Source: Streptococcus intermedius SK54 = ATCC 27335 (GTDB taxonomy: Bacteria > Bacillota > Bacilli > Lactobacillales > Streptococcaceae). Taken from it: DNA of 64,000 bases. Below are positions 25,756 to 35,168 of this stretch, one piece after another. The stretch covers positions 62,001 to 126,000 of the forward strand of contig NZ_ATFK01000004.1 of NCBI RefSeq assembly GCF_000413475.1, read 5' to 3'. Below the pieces are notes generated by a model. It was not told where the DNA came from, searched no databases, and was given only the letters and a program-made list of their open reading frames with translations. Position numbers and translations under genes: made by a program. The first letter of the stretch is position 1; each line of letters opens with the position of its first letter.

Positions 25756-27488
25756 GTATCATTAGTCGTTTATTAAAAGAACTAAGAGTTGTTCGAACTG
25801 CATTCTTTTTTGCGGTTGGAATTGCTGTTTTAGCAACGGTGACTAGCCAACTGTCTCCTCTCTGTTTGAGAAATATGATAGACGGACCGCTTACACAGAT
25901 TGGAAGCGGAAAAGATCGTCAGGTTCAGCTTTTGCAATTAGCTGGATTATACATAATGGTTGTAGTTTTGGGGAGCATACTGACTTACTTAGGTGATCGC
26001 CTTTTAGCGCATTGTGGAAACAAAGTAGCAGAACATCTGAGGAATGAAGCTTATCAGGTTATGCAAAATTTGCCGATTTCTTACTTTGATGATAAACCGG
26101 CAGGTAAGATTGCAACCAGAATTGTAAATGATACGGAAACCTTACGAAGACAATTTTATGCTAGTTTGGTTAGTGTTTTGATTCAAGTTCTTCGGATTGT
26201 TTTTACCTACGCTCTATTGTTTTACCTTAGTCCGCTTGCTGCCTCGGTACTTTTACTATTGCTTCCTGCTTTTTATGGGATACAAGTATTTTATAAAAAA
26301 CTAACAGACAAGCCGATGAAAGACTTTTATGATTCACGGAGTGATATCAATAATCAAGTGAATGAATTGATGCATGGAGCCAGCTTGATACAGTTATATC
26401 ATCAGGAAAAAACAGTTCTTTCAGAATTTAATGCAACTGCTCGAAAAATGAGCCAAGCTGATAAACAAATTGTATGGGTAAGTGCTCTTTCGTCTTGGCC
26501 ATTAACGGAATTTTTAAAAAATACAGTGCTTGCTGTCATTTTGACGATAGTTGGCCGGCAATTTTTAGGCGGTCGCAATGTCATTACCGCTGGTGTACTG
26601 TTTATCTATCTCAATTATATTATCAATTTATTTGAGATGATGGGTTTTCTGGTTCGGCTTTTCCCAAATGTACAACGATCATTGGAAACAGGAAAACGAG
26701 TTTTAGAATTGTTAGATCAACCTCAGGAAGAGGATGTAAAATCACAGTTGGCAGTTGTTAAAGGACAAGTTACATTTGAACATGTGAGCTTTGCATATGA
26801 GAAAGGCAAGACAGTTCTGCACAATATTAGTTTTAAAGCAAAGAAAGGAGAGACGGTTGCTTTGGTAGGACATACCGGCTCTGGAAAATCTTCTATCATG
26901 AACCTACTTTATCGTTTCTACGATCCTAAAAAAGGGAAAATCTATGTTGATCAACAAGATATTCAACAATATTCTCGTGAAAGTCTTCGTAGTCACATGG
27001 GGATTGTTTTGCAAGATCCTTATCTATTCACAGGAACACTAGCAACTAATGTAGCTATGAGCCGTTCAGGCATCAATCGTGAAAAAGTTTTGGAATCTTT
27101 AGAAAAAGTCGGTGCAGGGGACTTGCTGGCTCGTTGTAAAGAAGGAATTGATGAGCCTGTAAAGGATAAAGGGGCAGCATTTTCAAGCGGTGAACGTCAA
27201 TTGATTTCATTTGCTCGAGCTCTCTATGCTAATCCTCAAATTTTAATATTGGATGAAGCAACTTCTCATATTGATACAGAAACCGAAGAACTGATTCAAA
27301 AAGCAATGGCTGTTGTAAAGGAAGGGAGAACAACTTTTATCATTGCTCATCGTTTATCAACCATTCAAGAGGCAGATCAAATCCTGGTTATTTCTGAAGG
27401 AAAGATTGTAGAGCGGGGGCAACACGACACATTGGTAAAACAAAATGGGATCTATGCTCAAATGAGCCGTCTCCAGCAACAAGTATAA
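25752..27488 (+). CDS. ABC multidrug exporter, half B (BmrD/YheH- or PatB-like)
   Basis: The 578-aa half-transporter has six membrane segments followed by a nucleotide-binding domain with Walker A GHTGSGKSS, signature FSSGERQL and Walker B ILILDEATSHID. The catalytic Glu is present, unlike in half A, so the pair has one full and one weak ATP site. It belongs to the BmrD/PatB type of drug exporters. The ribosome site GGAGGG lies within the end of half A, so translation is coupled. Confidence 0.92.
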   Translation: MSIISRLLKELRVVRTAFFFAVGIAVLATVTSQLSPLCLRNMIDGPLTQIGSGKDRQVQLLQLAGLYIMVVVLGSILTYLGDRLLAHCGNKVAEHLRNEAYQVMQNLPISYFDDKPAGKIATRIVNDTETLRRQFYASLVSVLIQVLRIVFTYALLFYLSPLAASVLLLLLPAFYGIQVFYKKLTDKPMKDFYDSRSDINNQVNELMHGASLIQLYHQEKTVLSEFNATARKMSQADKQIVWVSALSSWPLTEFLKNTVLAVILTIVGRQFLGGRNVITAGVLFIYLNYIINLFEMMGFLVRLFPNVQRSLETGKRVLELLDQPQEEDVKSQLAVVKGQVTFEHVSFAYEKGKTVLHNISFKAKKGETVALVGHTGSGKSSIMNLLYRFYDPKKGKIYVDQQDIQQYSRESLRSHMGIVLQDPYLFTGTLATNVAMSRSGINREKVLESLEKVGAGDLLARCKEGIDEPVKDKGAAFSSGERQLISFARALYANPQILILDEATSHIDTETEELIQKAMAVVKEGRTTFIIAHRLSTIQEADQILVISEGKIVERGQHDTLVKQNGIYAQMSRLQQQV

Positions 27489-27568
27489 GTTTTGAAAGAA
27501 AAAATGTGCAATAAAGAGCAGAACTAAATAGTAAATGATTTATAAATCAGCCATCCCTATCTGAAATA

Positions 27569-27577
27569 TGATATAAT
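27569..27577 (+). promoter_or_regulatory. Extended -10 promoter for ybeY
   Basis: TGA precedes TATAAT, 26 bases upstream of the ybeY start codons. Confidence 0.55.
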
Positions 27578-27603
27578 TAAAGTGATACTAATAAAGTGGG
27601 TGC

Positions 27604-28104
27604 ATGATGTATATTGAAATCATAGATGAAACAAATCAAGTTTCGGAAAAAATGATAAAGCAAACGCAGGAAATTTTGCAGTTTGCTGCGAAGAAGATTG
27701 GGAAAGAAAATAAGGAAATGACTGTAACGTTTGTCACAAATGAGCGTAGTCATGAACTGAATTTAGAATATCGAGATACGGATCGTCCGACAGATGTTAT
27801 TAGTTTGGAGTACAAGCCTGAGTTGGACATTGCCATTGATGAGGAGGACTTATTAGAAAATCCTGAGTTGGCAGAAATGTTAGAGGACTTTGATGCTTAT
27901 ATCGGAGAACTTTTTATTTCCATAGATAAGGCGCATGAACAAGCAGAAGAATATGGTCACAGTTTTGAGCGGGAAATGGGTTTTCTTGCAGTACATGGTT
28001 TTCTGCACATCAATGGATATGATCACTATACGCCAGAAGAAGAGGCGGAGATGTTTGGCTTACAGGAAGAAATTTTGACTGCTTATGGACTTACAAGACA
28101 ATAA
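27604..28104 (+). CDS. ybeY: Endoribonuclease YbeY (rRNA maturation)
   Basis: The 166-aa metal-dependent endoribonuclease acts in 16S rRNA 3' processing and ribosome quality control. Its zinc motif [11 protein letters not shown] is at about residues 129-139. Two ATG codons stand side by side (27604 and 27607); either is possible after GGGTG. The gene overlaps dgkA by 20 bases and begins the ybeY-dgkA-era operon seen in many Firmicutes. Confidence 0.96.
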   Translation: MMYIEIIDETNQVSEKMIKQTQEILQFAAKKIGKENKEMTVTFVTNERSHELNLEYRDTDRPTDVISLEYKPELDIAIDEEDLLENPELAEMLEDFDAYIGELFISIDKAHEQAEEYGHSFEREMGFLAVHGFLHINGYDHYTPEEEAEMFGLQEEILTAYGLTRQ

Positions 28105-28489
28105 TACAAACAAACGCAAATGGAAAAATCGCGACGTGATTTCGAGTTTAGAATTTGCTCTAACAGGAATTTTTACTGCAATTAAAGAAGAACGTAATAT
28201 GCGTAGTCATGCTATTTCAGCAATTGTGGTGGTCTTTGCAGGATTACTTTTTCAGGTAACTGCGATAGAGTGGCTTTTCCTTTTTCTGAGCATCTTTTTG
28301 GTCATTGCTTTTGAGATTGTTAATTCGGCGATTGAAAATGTGGTAGATTTAGCTAGTGATTATCACTTTTCCATGCTGGCTAAAAATGCCAAGGATATGG
28401 CAGCTGGTGCAGTTCTAGTAGTTTCTGGATTTGCAGTTGTGACAGGATTAATTATTTTTATTCCTAAAATTTGGAATTTAATGTTTTAA
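28085..28489 (+). CDS. dgkA: Undecaprenol/diacylglycerol kinase
   Basis: The 134-aa integral membrane kinase has three hydrophobic segments and the family motif [15 protein letters not shown] near residues 77-91. In Gram-positive bacteria this family phosphorylates undecaprenol to recycle the cell-wall lipid carrier. Its start lies inside the end of ybeY, and era follows, so the three are cotranscribed. Confidence 0.95.
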   Translation: MDLQDNNTNKRKWKNRDVISSLEFALTGIFTAIKEERNMRSHAISAIVVVFAGLLFQVTAIEWLFLFLSIFLVIAFEIVNSAIENVVDLASDYHFSMLAKNAKDMAAGAVLVVSGFAVVTGLIIFIPKIWNLMF

Positions 28490-28548
28490 AGATTTGGAAA
28501 TCGGGGGAAACGCCGATTTTCTACTGTTCATTGAATAGAGGTGAAATA

Positions 28549-29448
28549 ATGACTTTTAAATCTGGTTTTGTAGCCATTTTAGGACGCCCTAATGTCGGGA
28601 AGTCAACTTTTTTGAATTATGTCATGGGGCAGAAAATTGCTATTATGAGTGATAAGGCTCAGACAACTCGTAACAAGATTATGGGGATTTATACGACAGA
28701 CACGGAGCAAATTGTCTTTATTGATACGCCGGGAATTCATAAGCCTAAAACAGCGCTCGGTGATTTTATGGTAGAATCTGCTTATTCAACGTTACGGGAG
28801 GTAGAGACAGTCCTGTTTATGGTTCCTGCTGATGAAAAGCGTGGTAGGGGTGATGATATGATTATGGAGCGTCTCAAGGCAGCAAAAATTCCTGTCATTC
28901 TCGTTATCAATAAAATTGACAAAGTACACCCAGACCAGTTGCTGGAGCAGATTGATGATTTTCGGACACAAATGGAATTTAAGGAAATTGTGCCTATTTC
29001 TGCCCTGCAAGGCAATAATGTATCTCGGCTGATGGAATTGCTGAAAGAAAACTTGGAAGAAGGCTTTCAATATTTTCCAGAGGATCAAATTACTGATCAC
29101 CCAGAACGCTTTTTGGTTTCTGAGATGATTCGAGAAAAAATTTTGAAATTAACAGAGCAAGAAGTACCGCATTCAGTGGCGGTAGTTATTGAATCTATGA
29201 AACGTGATGAGGAGACAGACAAGGTACATATTCGTGCCACCATCATGGTGGAGCGTGATAGTCAAAAGGGTATTATCATTGGCAAGCAAGGGGCTATGCT
29301 CAAGAAAATTGGTAAAATGGCACGCCGTGATATTGAAATTATGCTAGGCGACAAGGTCTATCTCGAAACTTGGGTTAAAGTCAAGAAAAACTGGCGGGAC
29401 AAGAAATTGGATTTGGCAGACTTTGGCTATAATGAGAAGGAGTATTGA
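28549..29448 (+). CDS. era: GTPase Era
   Basis: The 299-aa essential GTPase binds the 3' end of 16S rRNA during small-subunit assembly. It shows G1 [10 protein letters not shown]3 DTPGIHKP, G4 NKID and a C-terminal KH domain with [16 protein letters not shown] 28549 has AGAGGTG upstream and gives the standard N-terminus [11 protein letters not shown]; longer in-frame starts would run into dgkA. In pneumococcus era is followed by mutM, whereas here five genes intervene. Confidence 0.98.
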   Translation: MTFKSGFVAILGRPNVGKSTFLNYVMGQKIAIMSDKAQTTRNKIMGIYTTDTEQIVFIDTPGIHKPKTALGDFMVESAYSTLREVETVLFMVPADEKRGRGDDMIMERLKAAKIPVILVINKIDKVHPDQLLEQIDDFRTQMEFKEIVPISALQGNNVSRLMELLKENLEEGFQYFPEDQITDHPERFLVSEMIREKILKLTEQEVPHSVAVVIESMKRDEETDKVHIRATIMVERDSQKGIIIGKQGAMLKKIGKMARRDIEIMLGDKVYLETWVKVKKNWRDKKLDLADFGYNEKEY

Positions 29449-29496
29449 GGGTGGCTTTTAGGGACAGAGAATCTAACGTAGGAGAGGGAGAAGAAA

Positions 29497-29871
29497 ATGG
29501 TTTATTCAATTTGGTTTACTACTTTAGATAAGGAAATAAAGGACGGCTTGCTTTGTAATCGTTATACAGAGGATGAAGTAAGGTCTATCTACCATCAGTA
29601 CTTAGAATTGAAAGAGCAACGGCACAAGGGATTCAAGACAGCTAGCATGACATTGATAGTTATTTTTATCTTAATGCCGTTGCTGGCGATATTTAGTGGT
29701 AGAGCAAATTTAATTTTCCTCATAGTACAATTATTTTTGCTGCCAATATTCGCTTTATTGTGTCTTGGTCTGGCTTATTATTTTATGTTTGGGATGTTTA
29801 GCCAGCAATTAAGGAAAGCTATGAAAGTCCATTATGCTCATATTATAGAAGAAATGAATCATCAGAAATAG
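29497..29871 (+). CDS. Uncharacterised small membrane protein (124 aa)
   Basis: The protein has a soluble N-terminal ~48 residues with an acidic helix (YTEDEVRSIYHQYLELK). Two hydrophobic segments follow at about residues 50-68 and 72-98, then a short basic tail. AGGAGAGGGAG lies before the ATG. I do not recognise a family. It is the first of five accessory genes between era and mutM. Confidence 0.7.
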   Translation: MVYSIWFTTLDKEIKDGLLCNRYTEDEVRSIYHQYLELKEQRHKGFKTASMTLIVIFILMPLLAIFSGRANLIFLIVQLFLLPIFALLCLGLAYYFMFGMFSQQLRKAMKVHYAHIIEEMNHQK

Positions 29872-29931
29872 ACAAAGCAATCAGAAAATAGAGTTGGCGG
29901 CTTTTGGGTGGAAAGAGAGGGAGTATTAAAC

Positions 29932-30408
29932 ATGACTCAAGATTACATTTCCTATATCCGATCAAAAGTTGGACATGACAAGATTATTCTGACTTTTGCT
30001 GGGGGCATTTTGACGGATAAGGATGGACGCGTACTCTTGCAATTACGTAGGGATAAGAAAACTTGGGCCATTCCTGGTGGTGCAATGGAGCTTGGGGAGT
30101 CCACGCTTGATACCGCTAAGCGTGAGTTTTTTGAAGAAACGGGAATTAAAGTACAAGCAACACGTTTTCTCAATGTTTATAGCAATTTTGAGGAAGTCTA
30201 TCCTAATGGTGACAAGGTGCAGACGGTTGTCATGATTTATGAATTTAAGGCGCTAAATGACTTTGATATTTCTGATTTTCACAACGAAGAAACCTTGCGC
30301 CTTCGTTTCTTTTCTGGAGACGAGATAACGAAACTCGAATCTGTTAGTCGTAAACATCGCCTGATGTTAGAGGAATACTTTACAAATAACTTTGCTCTGG
30401 GGCATTGA
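29932..30408 (+). CDS. NUDIX hydrolase
   Basis: The 158-aa protein carries a complete Nudix box, GGAMELGESTLDTAKREF followed by FEETGI. WAIPGGAMELGES resembles MutT-type and ADP-ribose-type enzymes. ATG 29932 has GAGAGGGAG nine bases upstream; an earlier in-frame GTG at 29908 precedes that site. The substrate is unknown. It is in the accessory block after era. Confidence 0.88.
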   Translation: MTQDYISYIRSKVGHDKIILTFAGGILTDKDGRVLLQLRRDKKTWAIPGGAMELGESTLDTAKREFFEETGIKVQATRFLNVYSNFEEVYPNGDKVQTVVMIYEFKALNDFDISDFHNEETLRLRFFSGDEITKLESVSRKHRLMLEEYFTNNFALGH

Positions 30409-30436
30409 ATAAAGAATAATGATGAGGCAAGATTTT

Positions 30437-30991
30437 ATGAAACATATCGGGACACAAAGATTGTTAACAGAACGGTTGCTGCTTAGCCCTTTTGTAGCTA
30501 AAGATTACCTTGCCATGTATCGTAACTGGGCCTCTGAACCAGACAATCTTCGTCATGTAACTTGGTCTACTCATGAGAATACTAACGTTACCAAACAATT
30601 AGTGGCTCAGTGGGTTCAACAATATCAGGATCTGGATTTTTATAAATGGGCGATTTGTCTGAAAGAAAATTCTGACGAAGTGATTGGTGATATTAGTGTG
30701 GTGGATATAGATGAAGATATTAATGCTTGCGAAGTTGGTTATGTCTTGAGTAAAAGATATTGGGGACGAGGTTTGATGACTGAGGCACTCCAAGAGGTGC
30801 TTTCTTATCTTTTGAAAGAAGCAGACTTTAATCGTGTCACAGCAGACTTTGTTACTGACAATCCTGCTTCAGGACGTGTTATGGCCAAGGCTGGAATGAT
30901 ATACGAGGGAACCTTTCGCAAAGCAGTATTTCATAAAGGGAAAATCAAGGATTTTTCCTCTTATGGAATTTTAAAATCAGATTTGCAGTGA
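30437..30991 (+). CDS. RimJ/RimL-type GNAT acetyltransferase
   Basis: The protein (184 aa from this start) has ERLLLSPFVAKDYLAMYRNW at the front, VGYVLSKRYWGRGLMTEAL as acetyl-CoA loop and NPASGRVMAKAGM near the end. GAGG (30421-30425) precedes ATG 30437; an ATG at 30419 is in frame but overlaps that site. It is cotranscribed with the nudix gene, 28 bases away. The substrate is unknown. Confidence 0.85.
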   Translation: MKHIGTQRLLTERLLLSPFVAKDYLAMYRNWASEPDNLRHVTWSTHENTNVTKQLVAQWVQQYQDLDFYKWAICLKENSDEVIGDISVVDIDEDINACEVGYVLSKRYWGRGLMTEALQEVLSYLLKEADFNRVTADFVTDNPASGRVMAKAGMIYEGTFRKAVFHKGKIKDFSSYGILKSDLQ

Positions 30992-31041
30992 TAATAGGTG
31001 TATTTTAGTGCTTGATACAGTTTAATAAAGGAAGCAGGACA

Positions 31042-31566
31042 ATGGAATTTGTAGAACTTTTAGTGGAAAATGTAGAACGAGTTCAGGAGCGTTTTTTGTC
31101 TGTATTGGAAGGTTTGTCTTTAGAAGAGGTGAACGCTTTTCCACTTGTAGATACTGTTCCATCTATTAAGTCTATCACTTGGCTGACTTGGCATACGGCA
31201 CGGGAGTTGGATTTCCAGATTGCTGATTTAGCAAAGACTAATCCAGTCTGGTTTTCTAAAGGTTGGAAGAAAAAATTTGCCTTGGATTTGCCAGATGATA
31301 CGGAAGATTGGCATCACACTCCTCAAGAAGCGCATAAAGTTGTGGTGACAGATATTGATTTTCTTAAAGGTTATCTGTCTGATGCGGTTGCGACAACAAT
31401 TGCTTATTTATCAAAGGTAAATGAAGATAGTCTGGATGATGTTGTCGATGAGAATTGGATTCCAGCTGTTAAACGTGGAAATCGTTTAGTATCTATCATT
31501 GACGATGCGACTATGCATTCAGGTCAGACAGTATACGCACGCCGTTTATTAGGAAGAGAAGACTGA
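31042..31566 (+). CDS. DinB-superfamily protein (DUF664-like)
   Basis: The 174-aa protein looks like a four-helix DinB/YfiT-type metal-binding protein. Likely metal-site histidines are in WLTWHTARELDFQ and, near the C-terminus, ATMHSGQ. Such proteins include thiol-dependent transferases, but the activity here is unknown. ATG 31042 has AAGGAAG before it; a start at 31012 would give a longer form without a good site. It lies in the accessory block. Confidence 0.75.
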   Translation: MEFVELLVENVERVQERFLSVLEGLSLEEVNAFPLVDTVPSIKSITWLTWHTARELDFQIADLAKTNPVWFSKGWKKKFALDLPDDTEDWHHTPQEAHKVVVTDIDFLKGYLSDAVATTIAYLSKVNEDSLDDVVDENWIPAVKRGNRLVSIIDDATMHSGQTVYARRLLGRED

Positions 31567-31577
31567 AAGAAATAATC

Positions 31578-32021
31578 ATGATAGGAGAAATCCGAGAGGT
31601 AGAAAAATCTCAGCTAGCTGATTGGGCTTACTTTGCTCATTTAGCTTGGAAGACAGAGAAAAAGAAATTATTAGTAGCATTTTCTGAAGGAAAATTTCCT
31701 AATGAATTTTTGTACTACATAGAAGGAGAAGCCGTTGCTTGGGTCAGCTTATCTATGCGTTCGGAGTATGTGGAAGGAGCAGAGCAACTTCCTGTCGCAT
31801 ATATTGAAGGCATAGCGGTAGCACCTGTTTTTCAAAGACATGGTATCGCTACTCAGCTTCTTGACTTTGCTCAGTCGTGGGCGACAGAAAAAGGAGTGTC
31901 TCAGCTAGCTTCAGATTGTGATATAGACAATGCAGTCAGTCAAGCTTTTCATAAGAAAATAGGATTTAAAGAAATAAGTCGAACAGTCCATTACATGTTA
32001 AATTTGGATAAGAAAGGATAA
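31578..32021 (+). CDS. GNAT acetyltransferase, aminoglycoside-6'-type fold
   Basis: The 147-aa protein includes [20 protein letters not shown] as acetyl-CoA loop and [18 protein letters not shown] near the end. This resembles small AAC(6')-like GNAT enzymes, but resistance cannot be inferred. It follows the DinB-like gene by 11 bases and precedes mutM by seven. Confidence 0.82.
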   Translation: MIGEIREVEKSQLADWAYFAHLAWKTEKKKLLVAFSEGKFPNEFLYYIEGEAVAWVSLSMRSEYVEGAEQLPVAYIEGIAVAPVFQRHGIATQLLDFAQSWATEKGVSQLASDCDIDNAVSQAFHKKIGFKEISRTVHYMLNLDKKG

Positions 32022-32028
32022 AAATTTC

Positions 32029-32853
32029 ATGCCAGAATTACCAGAGGTTGAAACAGTCAGGCGTGGCTTAGAGCATTTGATTGTTGGCAAAAAAATTGTA
32101 TCGGTAGAGGTTTGTGTGCCCAAAATGGTCAAAACGGGTGTAGAAGATTTTCAGCTGAACATTTTAGGACAAACCTTTGAAAGTATTGGCCGTCGTGGCA
32201 AATATCTTCTTTTAAATCTCAACAGGCAGACCATTATTTCTCATCTGCGCATGGAAGGAAAGTATTTGCTTTTTGAAGATGAGGTACCGGACAATAAGCG
32301 TTTTCATCTTTTCTTTGGTCTGAATGGTGGGTCAATCTTGGTCTATCAGGATGTCCGCAAATTTGGTACTTTTGAATTATTGCCTAAAAGTCAGGTTGAA
32401 GCTTATTTTGTTCAGAAAAAAATTGGTCCTGAGCCAAATGCCAAAGATTTTAAACTCAAGCCTTTTGAAGAAGGACTGACCAAATCACACAAGGCCATCA
32501 AAACACTACTTTTGGATCAGCATTTGGTGGCTGGACTTGGCAATATTTATGTAGACGAAGTGCTCTGGGCAGCAAAAGTCGATCCAGAACAGCTAGCCAG
32601 TCGACTGAAAAAATCAGAAATCAAACGAATTCATGATGAAACCATCCGTATTCTGCAACTGGCTATTGAAAAGGGAGGCTCGACCATTCGCACTTATCGC
32701 AATGCTTTAGGAGAAGACGGCACAATGCAAGATTTCTTGCAAGTCTATGGAAAAGCAGGGCAACCTTGCACTAGATGTGGTCATGAAATTGAAAAAATCA
32801 AACTAGCTGGTCGTGGAACTCACCTTTGTCCACATTGTCAAAGAATGAGGTAG
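32029..32853 (+). CDS. mutM: Formamidopyrimidine-DNA glycosylase
   Basis: The 274-aa base-excision enzyme removes 8-oxoguanine. It starts [14 protein letters not shown] (catalytic Pro2 and Glu3). It has the helix-two-turn-helix region and a C-terminal zinc finger ([10 protein letters not shown] and CPHC) with the conserved arginine in [10 protein letters not shown]. The adjacent coaE start follows after three bases. Certain. Confidence 0.98.
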   Translation: MPELPEVETVRRGLEHLIVGKKIVSVEVCVPKMVKTGVEDFQLNILGQTFESIGRRGKYLLLNLNRQTIISHLRMEGKYLLFEDEVPDNKRFHLFFGLNGGSILVYQDVRKFGTFELLPKSQVEAYFVQKKIGPEPNAKDFKLKPFEEGLTKSHKAIKTLLLDQHLVAGLGNIYVDEVLWAAKVDPEQLASRLKKSEIKRIHDETIRILQLAIEKGGSTIRTYRNALGEDGTMQDFLQVYGKAGQPCTRCGHEIEKIKLAGRGTHLCPHCQRMR

Positions 32854-32856
32854 GAC

Positions 32857-33450
32857 ATGGCAAAAATAATTGGAATTACAGGCGGAATTGCCTCTGGAAA
32901 ATCAGTTGTAACAGACTTCCTGCGCTCTCAAGGTTATCAAGTGATTGATGCGGATCAGGTAGTTCATGAATTGCAGAAACCGGGAGGTCAACTTTATCAA
33001 GTTTTGTTGTCAGAATTTGGAACAGAAATTTTATTGGCAGACGGTCAATTGGATCGAAAAAAGCTAGGAACTCTTCTCTTTAGTCGTCCTAATTTACTAG
33101 AGAAGTCCAGTCGCTTACAAAATGATATTATTCGAGAAGAATTAGCTGTAAAACGTAATCAATTGGCAGCCACAGAAGAGCTTTTCTTTATGGATATCCC
33201 ACTCTTATTTGAGCAGGAGTATGAAGATTGGTTTGATCAAGTTTGGCTAGTAGATGTGAGTAAAGATACTCAATTAGAACGTTTGATGACTCGAAATAAT
33301 CTTAGTCAAGAAGAGGCTCAACGACGCATAGCAGCCCAGCTTTCTTTAGCAGAAAAAAGACAAAGAGCTGAGATTGTGATTGACAATAATGGTGCGCTTT
33401 TGGCTACTTTAAAGCAGGTGCAGGCATTTTTAGACAAAGAAAGAAGATGA
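32857..33450 (+). CDS. coaE: Dephospho-CoA kinase
   Basis: The 197-aa P-loop kinase completes coenzyme A synthesis. Its Walker A is GITGGIASGKS and the substrate region includes DADQVVHEL. The gene order mutM-coaE-pmrA matches pneumococcus. Its stop codon overlaps two ATG codons that appear to be the original start of pmrA, now out of frame. Confidence 0.97.
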   Translation: MAKIIGITGGIASGKSVVTDFLRSQGYQVIDADQVVHELQKPGGQLYQVLLSEFGTEILLADGQLDRKKLGTLLFSRPNLLEKSSRLQNDIIREELAVKRNQLAATEELFFMDIPLLFEQEYEDWFDQVWLVDVSKDTQLERLMTRNNLSQEEAQRRIAAQLSLAEKRQRAEIVIDNNGALLATLKQVQAFLDKERR

Positions 33451-33526
33451 TGTTATTAAGAATCAAGAAAATTGGAAACGGAATCTATGGATTGCTTGGC
33501 TGGGAAACTTTTTTGTAGGAGCTAGT

Positions 33527-34672
33527 ATGTCACTAGTTGTTCCATTTATGTCCTTGTATGTGGAAGAACTGGGAGTCAGAGGCTCTATGGTTGAATTTTA
33601 TTCAGGTTTAGCGGTTTCGAGTACAGCTTTGACAGCCGCACTTTTATCACCTGTCTGGGGGAGTTTAGCTGATAGGTATGGTCGCAAGCCTATGATGATT
33701 CGAGCTGCTTTTGCAATGACTTTTACGATGGGAGGCTTGGCTTTTGTGCCGAATGTATTTTGGCTCATTGTTTTGAGACTGTTAAATGGTGTGTTTTCTG
33801 GTTATGTACCTAATAGTACTGCTTTAATAGCTAGCCAAGCACCCAAAAAACATTCTGGATATGCTTTGGGAACATTGTCAACAGGTGTAGTAGCGGGAAC
33901 TCTGATGGGACCTCTTTTGGGAGGCGTAATTGCACAAAGTTTAGGGATGAGAAATGTTTTTCTTTTGGTGGGATTTTTCTTGTTTCTTGTTACTGTGTGG
34001 ACCATTTTCGGGGTAAAAGAAGACTTTCATCCCGTCCCTAAGGAAAAAGAAGTTTCAACCAAGCAGCTATTTCAACGAATTCCTCAAAAAGCAATTCTTT
34101 TTGGTTTATTCATTACTAGCATGGTGATTCAGATGATTGGGCAGTCTATTTCCCCTATTTTGACACTTTATATCCGTTCTTTAGGGCAAAAGGAAAATCT
34201 ATTGTTAGTATCTGGTGCAATTGTTTCAGCAATGGGGGTCTCAAGTATATTTTCTTCTAGTTGGTTAGGAAAATTAGGAGATAAAATAGGAAACCACCGT
34301 TTGCTCTTGCTGGCTCTCTTGTATAGTTTTGTTATTTATATTTTTTGTGCTAGAGCTGGAACACCACTTGAGCTAGGAATTTATCGTTTTTTATTTGGAT
34401 TGGGTACAGGAGCCCTTTTGCCGGGAGTAAGTTCTTTACTGAATAAAATCACACCTAAAGAAGGTATTTCACGGATTTTCAGTTACAATCAAACCTTCTT
34501 TTATATCGGTGGTGTTATTGGACCATTAATGGGATCGACTATTTCAGCTCATTTGGGTTATCATTGGGTTTTTTATAGCACAGCAGGCCTAACTTTGGTG
34601 AATTTTTTCTTTTTATTGTTTAGTTTTAGAAAATATTTAGGAGTGAGAGAAGTCAGTGCGGGTAAAGATTAA
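33527..34672 (+). CDS. pmrA: PmrA-type MFS multidrug efflux protein, 5' end disrupted
   Basis: The frame from ATG 33527 gives 381 aa with the MFS motif [13 protein letters not shown] and strong similarity in order and context to pneumococcal PmrA. The same frame is open further upstream and encodes IKNQENWKRNLWIAWLGNF, the expected first membrane helix. It has no ATG, GTG or TTG there. The ATG-ATG at the coaE stop (33447-33452) is in another frame, so one base seems lost near 33455. A GTAGGAG before ATG 33527 may allow a shortened protein lacking helix 1. Confidence 0.8.
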   Translation: MSLVVPFMSLYVEELGVRGSMVEFYSGLAVSSTALTAALLSPVWGSLADRYGRKPMMIRAAFAMTFTMGGLAFVPNVFWLIVLRLLNGVFSGYVPNSTALIASQAPKKHSGYALGTLSTGVVAGTLMGPLLGGVIAQSLGMRNVFLLVGFFLFLVTVWTIFGVKEDFHPVPKEKEVSTKQLFQRIPQKAILFGLFITSMVIQMIGQSISPILTLYIRSLGQKENLLLVSGAIVSAMGVSSIFSSSWLGKLGDKIGNHRLLLLALLYSFVIYIFCARAGTPLELGIYRFLFGLGTGALLPGVSSLLNKITPKEGISRIFSYNQTFFYIGGVIGPLMGSTISAHLGYHWVFYSTAGLTLVNFFFLLFSFRKYLGVREVSAGKD

Positions 34673-34805
34673 TTTACAATGTTCAAGTTGTGGCAGTCAG
34701 AATTATTTAACAAGCAAAAATATGAAAACACATCCAGAAAGGATTGAAGTGTTGAAGTATTGTCCAAAAGAAAGAAAAGTGACCTTACATCTTGAATCAA
34801 AATAA
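34656..34805 (+). CDS. rpmG: 50S ribosomal protein L33
   Basis: A GTG start inside the end of pmrA opens 49 codons beginning [17 protein letters not shown], with [15 protein letters not shown] at the end. The zinc ribbon keeps three cysteines (CSSC and one later Cys), as in the pneumococcal copy at this locus. GAGTGAGAGAAG upstream provides the ribosome site. It overlaps pmrA by 17 bases. Confidence 0.9.
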   Translation: MRVKINLQCSSCGSQNYLTSKNMKTHPERIEVLKYCPKERKVTLHLESK

Positions 34806-34820
34806 GTTTTATGATAAAAT
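34792..34820 (+). promoter_or_regulatory. Promoter of secG-rnr-smpB
   Basis: TTGAAT and TAAAAT at 17-bp spacing, with TGA before the -10, overlap the end of rpmG. The predicted start is near 34827, before the secG site AAGGAG. Confidence 0.75.
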
Positions 34821-34844
34821 AGTTAAGATTTTAAGGAGTTTGAT

Positions 34845-35078
34845 ATGTATAATTTATTATTAACCATTTTATTGATTTTATCAGTATTTATTTTAATCGC
34901 AATTTTTATGCAGCCTACAAAAAATCAATCAAGTAATGTATTTGACGCAAGCGCAGGAGACTTGTTTGAAAGACCAAAAGCAAGAGGTTTTGAAGCAGTA
35001 ATGCAGCGTTTGACAGGAGTGATGGTTTTCTTTTGGTTGTTGATTGCACTAATGCTGACAATCTTATCTAGTAAATAA
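34845..35078 (+). CDS. secG: Preprotein translocase subunit SecG
   Basis: The 77-aa protein has two membrane segments (about residues 3-22 and 55-75) separated by a polar loop with SAGDLFERPKARGFEAV, as in Gram-positive SecG. It assists the SecYE channel. The secG-rnr-smpB order is standard in streptococci and many Firmicutes. Confidence 0.95.
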   Translation: MYNLLLTILLILSVFILIAIFMQPTKNQSSNVFDASAGDLFERPKARGFEAVMQRLTGVMVFFWLLIALMLTILSSK

Positions 35079-35111
35079 AATGGGCTTTGACTTTGTCTTT
35101 GCCTATTTTTT
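35079..35111 (+). terminator. Partial terminator between secG and rnr
   Basis: AATGGGC pairs with GCCTATT (7 bp with one G-U, 15-nt loop), followed by TTTT. It may attenuate read-through from secG to rnr. Confidence 0.5.
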
Positions 35112-35168
35112 CTGTATTAGATAAGAAAAGGCAACTGAAAGTTTAGAAAACATAAGAAAAAGGAAAGA

